The notes under the pieces were generated by a model. It made no database searches, had not been told where the DNA came from, and was given only the letters and a program-made list of their open reading frames with translations. 64,000 bases of DNA. Source: Nematostella vectensis. Lineage: Eukaryota; Cnidaria; Anthozoa; Actiniaria; Edwardsiidae. Positions 45,725 through 57,427 of this stretch are shown piece after piece; positions within the stretch are counted from its first letter, which is position 1; the number at the start of each line of letters is the position of its first letter. The stretch spans positions 10,843,181 to 10,907,180 of the forward strand of contig NC_064036.1 in NCBI RefSeq assembly GCF_932526225.1, in the 5' to 3' direction. The position numbers were made by a program, and so were the translations under genes.

Positions 45725-48230
45725 ACTAGCCAAAGCACATATTTCTGGACCAGATTTGCATCTTCATTTCACAGTAATTCTTTTACTATAGGCGGTGAGA
45801 AATTAAGCTCTCGTTATAAGCTTGTTTGCAAGGTCACAGGATAGCCTTTTATGGTACTCAAAATAAAACACTTTTCGGTAAGCGGCAGCAGAATACAGTT
45901 CCTCACAGCATGATAATTTTTTCATTGCTGCTGTTGACTTTGTAGGCTATTCAGATTACAAGTGTCATTTATTGTATTTTAATGATTAAGTTTGTGACAG
46001 TCTACAGTTTTCTCATTGGCTTCAGAGGCAGTTTTTTGTTAGAGTAGCCATAATCTTTAATTTAGCGGAAGAGCCGTAGATTGTACTTGAGAAAGTGTCT
46101 CTATCATTTCTTTATTCTGCCCGTGACGTTTGTAGTACGTTTCTTTCATTGTTTGAATCTTGCTGTCAGTTCTTGAACTTCTGAAAAGAATTAAAATTGA
46201 ATTGTTTGAGGAGGTGCGATTAGAGTTAAAATCTTTTAATTACTAAAATTTTAAATGTCTTTCAAAGTAGTTCAGATTTAGAACAAGAAACATTGGAGAA
46301 ATGTAAAAAAAAATCAGGGATTTTTTTCGGTTTGGTTCCATGCTGTGCTACATATCAAGAAAATTTAGCCAAAAATTGTCGATTTTGCCAAACGCGATCA
46401 CTTCTATAAGGAAACTAATATATTCCTTATTTGTAAAAACTGCATGATTCTTGTCATTTTTAAGGTTACCGTATCGCAGGTGCTTCGTAAAGTTTATGAC
46501 TTGTAATCAGAAGATAAAAACAGTGACTGGGACAATCTTTAGTCGATGGAGAAGGTCTCTAAAGAGAAGCTAAGATTCCTCGTTACCAGATCCCCAAAAC
46601 GACAACGTTTTCTTCATATGGCTGAATCCAACAGTGCTGAAAAACGCAAGACTAGTTCCAGTACCGCGCGGTTAAACCAGCCTTTTTGTTTGAAATGGCG
46701 GCGTTTTACCGGCGAACTGTCACATTTTGGCGAATGCTAAAAAAACTAGATCAAACCTAAGGCTATAATTTTCTATATGACTCCCTCATTATCAAACAAA
46801 TCTGTCGTCTTTTGTACAGTATGGTTTTAATGCTGTACAGTAAGTCAAAACAGCGACCGAAGTCAGCCTTTCGTACCTTTACTCGAACAATTCAACACTG
46901 AGATTTTGTGTGTTTTCGCCAGAACACGCGCATGCGCATACGTTATTCAGCACTGTCGCTCAATCCCGGACAAGTGCTTTTTTTTATTAACTTTGTTGCG
47001 TGGGTACTGGGGCAACGTTTGGTAGTCACCTCACGTGGAACAACTGTGTAAAATACTCAATAGCCGAATAACATTTCTCCGCCATAAAGTCCCATTTTTA
47101 ACGCAAGACAGGGTCATACATTACTACAATGCTTGCACTGATGGTCAGTTTCTTTGATCTTTTACTGCGCTAAATCTCTCCGTGTACTAAGGCACGCTGT
47201 TTGTACCATTTTGTCCGCTGATTTTTCAAATCCGTATGACTCTGTTTACTCGACTAAATTGTGGTTTAATAAAGACGTGGTTTAATAAAGATCAGGATAT
47301 TATTGGCTTTTTTTCCTAATTCTTATTAACCTGGATTCTCCTCTGTGTGTTTGTGCTCAAATATTTCTTTTCCCCTGCACAGAACAAGGGATTGCTCAGA
47401 AACAGTCTAACGCCCGCCTGTACAGGACCCGAAATGATCCCAGGACCCGAAACGATCCCAGGACCCGAAATGATCCCCAAAAGTACCCCAAATGATCCTG
47501 GGACCCGAAACGATACCGAGGAGTCCCCGAAATGAACCCCAAGGAATTGCGGTAATGGACAAAGGGAAAGCAGAAGAAATACTTGCAATTCTTGAAGCAT
47601 AATTATGGATTAACAGCGACTCAATTTCTAAACAACGTGACTTAAAAATATTAAATTCCAATACAATACTTCTATTTATTACATTGCCCGGCGTTAAACA
47701 CATAAACAGAGTCCAAAACAAATACACAACTTTCAATTGCTACTGAAAGGAATACAGCATAAACATAGCACACGCTTGATACTCTTGGGGATCGTTTCGG
47801 GTCCCGGGATCAGTTGGGGAACTTTTGGGGATCGTTTCGGGTCCTGGGATCGTTTCGGGTCCTGGGATCATTTCGGGTCCTGTACACGCCCCTCAGCCTA
47901 TAGCCCGTGTGTCAGGCCCTTTTATCGTTCCCTATGAAGTACATACAGGGAAGCTCTCCGACTTTTGAAAAATAAAATCGCTTGATACTCGGGCTACCTT
48001 GACTAGGCTCTGGGCATCTTCTTGACAAGTCAATGTTCCCCCCCCCTCCCAAAAAAAAAGCCACTTAAAAAAAATATATATATATACTTTTTTTTATATT
48101 ATAATATAAAAAAAAAACATGTAACGAAAGAACTTCAAAATAAGTTGTATTCCATTGTATTGGATATTTAATAAGTATGAGGTGATGTCGGTAGGTTCTT
48201 TCCCTTTTTTAATGCCAAAGACGTGGCTTG
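45725..48230 (+). repeat. Segmental duplication block A, upstream copy
   Basis: Non-coding block nearly identical to 55515-57427, beginning CTAGCCAAAGCACATATTTC. It differs by small indels, a replaced stretch near 46790-46910 and the 485-bp insertion at 47411-47895. It lies directly upstream of the first Ly6 first-exon cassette. Confidence 0.9.
47411..47895. mobile_element. Insertion with terminal arrays of a GGACCCGAAAYGATCC motif
   Basis: The left end carries several copies of GGACCCGAAAYGATCCC; the right end carries the complementary motif GGGATCGTTTCGGGTCC several times, giving long iterated inverted termini. Outermost bases pair as CCTGTACAGGACC / GGTCCTGTACACG. Block A' (57100) lacks it, showing the empty site GTCTAA-TGCCTATAG. 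Confidence 0.85.
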
Positions 48231-49451
48231 TTTTCACCCTATTTTGAGCCCATCGTAGGCTCTATTTCCAGGCCGCGCAGCATTAAATTGCCGCGCAGTT
48301 TATGCCTGGAGAAGAGTGTACCAGGACCAAACATTTTGAGACCATCCGCGCTTTTCCAGCCCTCGCTAGGGGTACGGTTGTAACAAAGACGAGCTAGAAA
48401 TCGAGCTTTAGACAATCGGTAGCGACCTGTACGAATTGTATGATAGATATACACCTATTTCATTTATCGATGTATCGTAACCCGCAGTGGTTCACGGGTA
48501 AGGTATAAATGGCTGAATCCTAGTCTCTGAACACCGTTTGATCGTTTAAAGGTTGATAAACAAGAATGCTAAAGCTTTCTAAACTTGTGTTTGTTTATAT
48601 TTACGCTTACAAATCATGAAGCACTGCGGGTTATGACACAGATTCTCCAAGTGCAACATTATTTGGAATAGGTGTATACGACGACCTTGACTTGATTAGG
48701 CGTTTGACCTGAGTAGGCGTTTGTTGTAATTATTATATTGGCTTTGAAATCAGGGTTTACGGACAATACATTTTTATGTAGCTTAATGCCTAACAATAGA
48801 CAATAAAATACCAGATACAATGAAATCCAGAGCAGTATCTTTGTAAATAAATGTGAGCTAATACCATCGCTATTCTAGATTCGGCGGCCGTGTGTTAACT
48901 AGCACAGAATTGCAATTAACAGGAATTTTTCGTTGGAAGGCATTTGAGCGCAAATGAAGGCGGGCTGGGTTATAGCGTGTACGGTAGTTTTACTATGTTC
49001 GATCTATAGAGGTAAGTTGATACTAGCACTTTATATATATTTTTCTCTTTGCACGCATGCTACGCTTAATGGGAGTTGAGGGGAATATCAGAAAGCTACG
49101 GCTGAAGTCGACACTTAAATCGGTGTCGATTCTAACAGTGCGTGGAAAGAACTCCCTGAAATGCAAATACGCGGCGATGGTATTCTAAATAAGTGTGAGA
49201 AATTTTGAGGGGGTAAAACTGTTTCACACACAGCTAAAGTACAAAACTCAGCTAGGCTGCAAAACACATTGCATATGCTTTTACGATATGGTTAAAGCTT
49301 TTCTTCTACATAACTCACATAACTCGCATTTACAAAGATGTTTTATGCTAACAAGATCTCATATCCTTTACAATATCCTAAAATTATCCGAAGCATATGC
49401 AGTGTGTATTACAACGACAATGGGTTTTGAACTTCTAGATTTGGAATTATT
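48231..49451 (+). repeat. Ly6 first-exon cassette, unit 1
   Basis: 1,221-bp unit starting TTTTCACCCTATTTTGAGC. It holds upstream DNA, a signal-peptide exon (48954-49011) and the first part of the intron. It is tandem with units 2 and 3. Confidence 0.92.
48954..49011 (+). CDS. Possible alternative Ly6 first exon, unit 1
   Basis: It encodes MKAGWVIACTVVLLCSIYR plus one base, then GTAAGT. Identical at protein level to the exon in unit 3, it can splice in frame to 52684. Its use is unproven. Confidence 0.55.
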
Positions 49452-50677
49452 TTTTCACCCTATTTTGAGCCCATCGTAGGCTCTATTTCCAGGCCGCGCA
49501 GCATTAAATTGCCGCGCAGTTTATGCCTGGAGAAGAGTGTACCAGGACCAAACATTTTGAGACCATCCACGCTTTTCCAGCTCTCGCTAGGGGTACGATA
49601 TAACAAAGACGAGCTAGAAATCGAGCTTTAGACAATCGGTAGCGACCTGTACGAATTGTATGATCCTCGATATACACCTATTTCATTTATCGATGTATCG
49701 TAACCCGCAGTGGTTCACGGGTAAGGTATAAATGGCTGAATCCTAGTCTCTTGAGCACCGTTTGATCGTTTAGAGGTTGATAAACAAGAATGCTAAAGCT
49801 TTCTAAACTTGTGTTTGTTTATATTTACGCTTATAAATCATGAAGCACTGCGGGTTATGACACATAGATTCTCCAAGTGCAACATTATTTGGAATAGGTG
49901 TATACGACGACTTGACTTGATTAGGCGTTTGACCTGAGTAGGCGTTTGTTGGAATTATTATATTGGCTTTGAAATCGGGGTTTACGGACAATACATTTTT
50001 ATGTAGCTTAATGCCTAACAATAGACAATAAAATACCAGATACAATGAAATCCAGAGCAGTATCTTTGTAAATAAATATGAGCTAATACCATCGCTATTC
50101 TAGATTCGGCGGCCGTGTGTTAACGAGCATAGAATTGCAATTAGCAGGAATTTTTCGGTGGAAGGCATTTGAGCGCAAATGAAGGCGGGCTGGGTTATAG
50201 CGTGTACGGTAGTGTTACTATGTTCGACCTATAGAGGTAAGTTGATACTAGCACTTTATATATATTTTTTCTCTTTGCACGCATGCTACGCTTAATGGGA
50301 GTTGAGGGGAATATCAGAAAGCTACGGCTGAAGTCGACACTTAAATCGGTGTCGATTCTAACAGTGCGCGGAAAGAACTCCCTGAAAAGCAAATACGCGG
50401 CGATGGTATTCTAAATAAGTGTGAGAAATTTGAGGGGGTAAAACTGTTTTACACACAGCTAAAGTACAAAACTCAGCTTGGTTGCAAAACACATTTCATA
50501 TGCATTTACGATATGGTTAAAGCTTTTCTTCTACATAACTCACATAACTCGCATTTACAAAGATGTTTTATGCTAACAAGATCTCATATCCTTTTCAATA
50601 TCCTAAAATTATCCGAAGCATATGCAGTATGTATTACAACGACAATAGTATTTTAAACTTCTAGATTTGGAATTATT
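49452..50677 (+). repeat. Ly6 first-exon cassette, unit 2
   Basis: 1,226-bp unit, nearly identical to units 1 and 3, with scattered substitutions and short indels. Confidence 0.92.
50179..50236 (+). CDS. Possible alternative Ly6 first exon, unit 2
   Basis: Same signal peptide as the other units except Ile17 to Thr. The GTAAGT donor is intact. It can splice in frame to 52684. Confidence 0.55.
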
Positions 50678-51903
50678 TTTTCACCCTATTTTGAGCCCAT
50701 CGTAGGCTCTATTTCCAGGTCGCACAGCATTAAATTGCCGCGCAGTATATGCCTGGAGACGAGTGTACCAGGACCAAACATTTTGAGACCATCCACGCTT
50801 TTCCAGCCCTCGCTAGGGGTACGGTATAACAAAAACGAGCTAGAAATCGAGCTTTAGACAATCGGTAGCGACCTGTACGAATTGTATGATCCTCGATATA
50901 CACCTATTTCATTTATCGATGTATCGTAACCCGCAGTGGTTCACGGGTAAGGTATAAATGGCTGAATCCTAGTCTCTGAACACGGTTTGATCGTTTAGAG
51001 GTTGATAAACAAGAATGCTAAAGCTTTCTAAACTTGTGTTTGTTTATATTTACGCTTATAAATCACGAAGCACTGCGGGTTATGACACATAGATTATCCA
51101 AGTGCAACATTATTTGGAATAGGTGTATACGACGACCTTGACTTGATTAGGCGTTTGACCTGAGTAGGCGTTTGTTGGAATTATTATATTGGCTTTGAAA
51201 TCGGGGTTTACGGACAATACATTTTTATGTAGCTTAAAGCCTAACAATAGACAATAAAATACCAGATACAATGAAATCCAGATCAGTATCTTTGTAAATA
51301 AATGTGAGCTAATACCATCGCTATTCTAGATTCGGCGGCCGTGTGTTAACTAGCATAGAATTGCAATTAGCAGGAATTTTTCGGTGGAAGGCATTTGAGC
51401 GCAAATGAAGGCGGGCTGGGTTATAGCGTGTACGGTAGTGTTACTATGTTCGATCTATAGAGGTAAGTTGATACTAGCACTTTATATAATTTTTTTTCTC
51501 TTTGCACGCATGCTACGCTTAATGGGAGTTGAGGGGAATATCAGAAAGCTACGGCTGAAATCGACACTTAAATCGGTGTCGATTCTAACAGTGCGCGGAA
51601 AGAACTCCCTGAAAAGCAAATACGCGGCGATGGTATTCTAAATAAGTGTGAGAAATTTTGAGGGGGTAAAACTGTTTCACACACAGCTAAAGTACAAAAC
51701 TCAGCTTGGTTGCAAAACACATTTCATATGCTTTTACGATATGGTTAAAGCTTTTCTTCTACATAACTCACATAACTCGCATTTACAAAGATGTTTTATG
51801 CTAACAAGATCTCATATCCTTTTCAATATCCTAAAATTATCCGAAGCATATGCAGTGTGTATTACAACGACGATGAGTTTTGAACTTCTAGATTTGGAAT
51901 TAT
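50678..51903 (+). repeat. Ly6 first-exon cassette, unit 3
   Basis: 1,226-bp unit nearest the large Ly6 exon. It continues directly into the rest of the intron without another cassette. Confidence 0.92.
51405..51462 (+). CDS. Ly6 exon 1 (unit 3): signal peptide
   Basis: 58 nt: 19 codons plus G, then GTAAGT. Of the three cassettes it lies closest to exon 2, so it is the default first exon. Confidence 0.82.
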
Positions 51904-54900
51904 TTGTAGACTCTTACTACAAATAGATTTCTTGCGTTATCCTCCTAAAGTGTTAAATAAAATTTATGTTGTTTTTTACCTGTTTGTTAATTAATAGAGA
52001 ATTCTATAATTCAGGACACTTTAGCCAAGACAGTGATTCGCCTACTTAGAGTAATAGTCTTTGACTTTCTAAGTTTTTTTTTCCAAATAATGATGCATGT
52101 TGCAGGGCTTTGGCACCGTTAGCTTTTACTTTAAGACAATAATTTCTAAACCGTAGAGATTCCATTTTGACAGTAGAAGCAAAAGAAACGGTATAGAAAC
52201 GGGTCAGCTATTTGTACGGAAAGGCGGATGAAACGATTCTAGCCCGATTTGTGTTCTCGAATATGGGCGTTCCCAAATTAATTTAAGCCCAAGATTAACA
52301 GATAAGGACATATTTCCCAGGTCCTTCCTTGATGATTCCATTATCAAAATGCACTTTGTCCGCTGGACGATGTCACTAAGGACGCATAATTTAAGTGCTA
52401 ACCTCGCTTTCAGGCAAGCCGAGAACACCGGCAAGATCGAAACATAGGCTCTCTCTCTCCACAACCCAAACCCCCCAACTCCAAGCTCCTGGCGCTTACT
52501 ATGAACGCTATCTGTCCAGAAATCATAGTGCAATCCAAAATTGGGCTATCGAGTTGTTGACAAAATCGTCCAAAAAAAGCAAGGCTTGACTGACTGGCTT
52601 GCAGGCGGGTACGGCCGTCTCTAAGCCACTGTCTAAACTTTCCTTGTAAATGCTTGTTATTTCTGACTTTCTCCATGTTTTAGTCAGCGGACTGTCATGC
52701 TGGATGTGTCGCAATGGAGCGTCTTCATTCGAACTCTGCGACGCTAAGAAAGAAGTTGAGAATTGCAGCGCCGAACTGACGGAATGTGCAACGTTCTCGT
52801 TCATGCTAAGCGGGTCGCGCTTGTATGCAAAAAGCTGTACCTACAACAGCTACTGCTCAAGTGAGGATACCTTTTGCGCGAATTTACGCCTTGATGGCAA
52901 TGACTGTCGAGTGCAGTGCTGTGACACAGAACTTTGCAACTATCAAGTTGGATTTGCATCATCTTCAGTGTCACTATCGGTATCATCTCCAATGTCGCCA
53001 TCGGTATCATCTTCAGTATCGCCGTCGCCATCGGTTTCATCTTCAATGTCGCCATCGCCATCGATATCATCTTCAATGTTGTCATCGCCATCGCTATCAT
53101 CTTCAATGTCGCCATCGGTATCATCTCCAATGTCGCCATCGGTATCATCTTCAGTATTGCCGTCGCCATCGGTTTCATCTTCAATGTCGCCATCGCCATC
53201 GATATCATCTTCAATGTTGTCATCGCCATCGCTATCATCTTCAATGTCGCCATCGGTATCATCTCCAATGTCGCCATCGGTATCATCTTCAGTATCGCCG
53301 TCGCCATCGGTATCATCTTCAGTATCGCCGTCACCATCGGTATCATCTCCAATGTCGCCATCGCTATCATCTCCAGTATCGCCATCGGTATCATCTTCAG
53401 TATCGCCGTCGCCATCGGTATCATCTTCAGTATCGCCGTCACCATCGCTATCATCTTCAATGTCGCCATCGGTATCATCTCCAATGTCGCCATCGGTATC
53501 ATCTTCAGTATCGCCGTCGCCATCGGTATCATCTTCAGTATCGCCGTCACCATCGGTATCATCTCCAATGTCGCCATCGCTATCATCTCCAGTATCGCCG
53601 TCGCCATCGATATCATCTTCAGTATCGCCGTCACCATCGCTATCATCTTCAATGTCGCCATCGGTATCATCTCCAATGTCGCCATCGGTATCATCTTCAG
53701 TTTCGCCGTCTCCATCGGTATCATCTTCAGTATCGCCGTCGCCATTGGTTTCATCTTCAATGTCGCCATCGCCATCGATATCATCTTCAATGTCGTCATC
53801 GACAGCGCTATCATCTTCAATGTCGCCATCGGTATCATCTTCAATGTCACCATCGGTATCATCTTCAGTTTCGCCGTCTCCATCGGTATCATCTTTAATG
53901 TCGCCATCGGTATCATCTTCAATGTCACCATCGCCATCGATATCATCTTCAATGTCGTCATCGCCATCGCTATCATCTTCAATGTCGCCATCGCCATCGG
54001 TATCATCTTCAGTGTCGCCTTCGCCATCGATATCATCTTCAGTGTCGCCTTCGCCATCGGTATCATCTTCAATGTCACCATCGCACTCGGTATCATCTTC
54101 AGTGTCGCCATCGGTATCATCTTCAGTGTCGCCATCGCCATCGGTATCATCTTCAATGTCGCCATCGCACTCGGTATCATCTTCAATGTCACCATCGCAC
54201 TCGGTATCATCTTCAGTGTCGCCATCGGTATCATCGTCAGTGTCGCCATCGCCATCGATATCATCTGCATCGTCGCCATCGGTGATGGTGTCATCTTCAA
54301 TGTCGCCATCGCCATCGATATCGTCTTCAGTGTTGCCTTCAATATCATCTTCAGTGTCTTCTTCGTCATCGGTGTCATTTTCAATGCCACCGTCGCAATC
54401 GGTATCATCTTCAGTGTCGCCATCGCAATCGGTAGCATCTTCAATGCCGCCATCGCAATCGGTAGCATCTTCAGTGTCTTCTTTGCCACCGGTATCTTCT
54501 TTATTATCGCCATCGTTATCATCTTCTGTGTCGCCAGCGTTATCATCTTCAGTGGCGCCATCGCCATCGTTATCATTTTCAGTGTCGCAATCGGACTCAT
54601 CTTCATTGTCGCCATCGCCATCGATATCATCTTCAATGTCGCCATCGCCATCGGTATCATCTTCAGTGTCGCCATCTGTGTCATCTTCAGTGGCGCCATC
54701 GCCATCGATATCATCTTCAGTGGGGCCATCGCCATCGGTATCATCTTCAAATGCGCTATCGCCATCGGTACCATCTTCAATTTCGCCATCGGTAACATCT
54801 TCAGTGTCGCCATCCATGTCATCTTCAGTGTCGCCATCGGTATCATCTTCAGTGTTGCCATCGCCATCGGTATCATCGTCAGTGTTGCCATCGCCATCGG

Positions 54901-55412
54901 TATCATCTTTACTGTCGCCATCGGTATCATTTCCAGTGTCGCCATCGCCACCGGTATCATCTTCAGTGTCGCTATCGCAATCGGTATCATCTTCAGTGTC
55001 TTCTTCGCCATCGGTATCTTCATCTTCAGTGTCGCCATCAGTATCATCTTCAGTGGCGCAATCGCCATCTGTATCATTTTTAAAGTCGCCTTCGATATCA
55101 TCTTCAATGGCGCCATCGCCATCAGTATCATCTTCAGTGTCGCCATCGCCATCGTTATCATCTTCAATGTCTCTTTCCAAAGGATCATTACCAGTATGGC
55201 TAAGGCATTCTTTAAATGTCCAACCTTCTCCGGTATCATCTTCACAGTATTCTTCCTCAACATCCACGGTTATGGCGGAACTCAACGGCGGAAACACCGG
55301 TGGAGGTGAAGATGATGACTTTTGCGATTGGAGTGATGCAACGCTGTTTCGTATCAATGCTTTGACAATTTTCATTTGCGTTTTCGTTTCACTGATTATT
55401 ATTAATATATAA
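51405..55412 (+). CDS. GPI-anchored Ly6/uPAR protein with serine-rich stalk (928 aa)
   Basis: Two exons, 51405-51462 and 52684-55412, join in frame. Residues 1-19 are a signal peptide (MKAGWVIACTVVLLCSIYR). Residues 24-105 form a Ly6/uPAR three-finger domain with 12 cysteines and the family signature CCDTELCN at its end. A stalk of over 700 residues follows, built from SPSVSSSM/SPSPSISSSV-type units rich in Ser, Pro, Met and Val, a likely O-glycosylated mucin-like rod. The protein ends in an acidic stretch (GGGEDDDFCDWSD) and a hydrophobic tail (FICVFVSLIIINI), as in GPI-anchor signals; a single tail-end membrane helix is the alternative. An in-frame TGA just before the ATG fixes the start. 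It could be a cell-surface adhesive or protective protein; function unknown. It lies inside a segmental duplication with three possible first exons. Confidence 0.86.
52684..55412 (+). CDS. Ly6 exon 2: Ly6 domain, Ser-rich stalk, GPI tail
   Basis: The acceptor is CATGTTTTAG. It opens VSGLSCWMC (first Val codon split). The repeat part (about 52960-55180) uses TCR/CCR codons with almost no in-frame interruption. TAA is at 55410-55412. Confidence 0.88.
52960..55180 (+). repeat. Coding minisatellite of the Ly6 stalk
   Basis: Units of 18-30 bp, always a multiple of three, around TCGCCATCGGTATCATCTTC with CAATG or CAGTG. Higher-order repeats (about 180-bp blocks) are visible in the 5' half; the 3' half is more diverged. 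Confidence 0.92.
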
Positions 55413-55514
55413 AGTATTTGTAGCAATGTACGTAAGCTACAGACCAGTGAGATCATTTCCGAATAACAGAAGTCAAAGAGGAGAACATTGTGTTAATACC
55501 ACGTGAGTGCTGAT

Positions 55515-57427
55515 ACTAGCCAAAGCACATATTTCTGGACCAGATTTGCATCTTCATTTCACAGTAATTCTTTTACTATAGGCGGTGAGAAATTAAGCTC
55601 TCGTTATAAGCTTGTTTGCAAGGTCACAGGATAGCCTTTTATGGTACTCAAAATAAAACACTTTTCGGTAAGCGGCAGCAGTTCCTCACAGCATGATAAT
55701 TTTTTCATTGCTGCTGTTGACTTTGTAGGCTATTCAGATTACAAGTGTCATTTATTGTATATTAATGATTAAGTTTGTGACAGTCTACAGTTTTCTCATT
55801 GGCTTCAGAGGCAGTTTTTTGTTAGAGTAGCCATAATCTTTAATTTAGCGGAAGAGCCGGAGATTGTACTTGAGAAAGTGTCTCTCTATCATTTCTTTAT
55901 TCTGCCCGTGACGTTTGTAGTACGTTTCTTTCATTGTTTGAATCTTGCTGTCAGTTCTTGAACTTCTGAAAAGAATTAAAATTGAATTGTTTGAGGAGGT
56001 GCGATTAGAGTTAAAATATTTTTAATTACTATAATTTTAAATGTTTTTCAAAGTAGTTCAGATTTAGAACAAGAAACATTGGAGAAATGTAAAAAAAAAA
56101 ACAGGGATTTTTTTTCGGTTTGGTTCCATGCTGTTCTACATATCAAGAAAATTTAGCCAAAAATTGTCGTTTTTGCCAAACGCGATCACTTCCATATAAG
56201 GAAACTAATATATTCCTTATTTGTAAAAACTGCATGATTCTTGTCATTTTTAAGGTTACCGTATCGCAGGTGCTTCGTAAAGTTTAGGACTTGTAATCAG
56301 AAACGAACAAAAAATGACTGTGACCATCTTTAGTCGATGGAGAAGGTCTCTAAAGAGAAGCTAAGATTCCTCGTTACCAGATCCCAAAAAACGACAACGT
56401 TTTCTTCATATGGCTCAATCCGACAGTGCTGAAAAACGCAAGACTAGTTCCAGTACCGCGCGGTTAAACCAGACTTTTTGTTTTGAAATGGCGGCGTTTT
56501 ACCGGCGAACTGTCACATTTTGGCGAATGCTAAGAAAACTAGATCAAACCTAAGGCTAAAATTTTCTATACGACTTTTCTTATTCTTATATAGACTTTTT
56601 CTATACGAACACGCGCATGCGCATACGTTATTCAGCACTGTCGCTCAATCCCGGACAAGTGCATTTTTTTTATTAACTTTGTTGGGTGGGCTCTGGGGCA
56701 ACTTTTGGTAGTCACCTCACGTGGAACAACTGTGTAAAATACTCAATAGCCGAATAACATTTCTCCGCCATATAGTCCCATTTTTAACGCAAGACAGGGT
56801 CATACATTACTACAATGCTTGCACTCATGGTCAGTTTCTTTGATATTTTACTGCGCTAAATCTCTCCGTGTACTAAGGCACGCTGTCTGTACCATTTTGT
56901 CCGCTGATTTTTCAATTCCGTATGACTCTGTTTACTCAACTAGATTGTGGTTTAATAAAGACGTGGTTTAATAAAGATCAGGATATTATTGGCTTTTTTT
57001 GCTAATTCTTGTTAACCTAGATTCTCCTCTGTGTTTGTGCTCAAATATTTCTTTTCCCCTGCACAGAAAAAGAGATTGCTCAGAAACAGTCTAATGCCTA
57101 TAGCCCGAGTGTCAGGCCCTTTTATCGTTCCCTATGAAGTACATACCGGGAAGCTCTCCGACTTTTGAAAAATAAAATCGCCTTATACTCGGGCTACCTT
57201 GATTAGGCTCTGGGCATCTTCTTGACAAGTCAATGTCCCCCCCCCCCCAAAAAAAAAAGCCACTTATATATATATATATATATATATACTTTTTTATATT
57301 ATAATATAAAAAAACATGTAAGGAAAGAACTTCAAAATAAGTTGTGTTCCATTGTATTGGATATTTAATAAGTATGAAGTGATGTCGGTGGGTTCTTTCC
57401 CTTTTTTAATGCCAAAGACGCGGCTTT
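55515..57427 (+). repeat. Segmental duplication block A', downstream copy
   Basis: Near copy of 45725-48230, starting about 100 bp after the Ly6 stop codon. It lacks the 485-bp insertion. Confidence 0.9.

Noticed and set aside
46546-46740. 64-residue frame starting MEKVSKEKLRFLV in block A
   Set aside because: The duplicate in block A' (about 56337) is frameshifted, so the sequence is not under coding constraint.
49195-49479. Small frame MRNFEGVKLFHTQLKY repeated in the cassettes
   Set aside because: It lies in the intron after the signal-peptide exon, has no splice sites that keep a frame to exon 2, and is conserved only because the cassettes are recent copies.
52801-55263. Long antisense frame rich in Met, Ala, Lys and Thr across the Ly6 stalk
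   Set aside because: It is a by-product of the in-frame minisatellite. It has no signal, domain or splice context, and the sense frame is joined to a Ly6 domain.
52934-55309. Plus-strand Ile/Ala-rich frame of 791 aa over the same repeat
   Set aside because: Repeat-generated shadow, out of frame with the Ly6 domain.
52943-55456. Antisense Asp/Gly/Thr/Glu-rich frame of 837 aa
   Set aside because: Same repeat effect. It looks like a calcium-binding acidic protein but lacks any other domain. Kept only as a low-interest finding.
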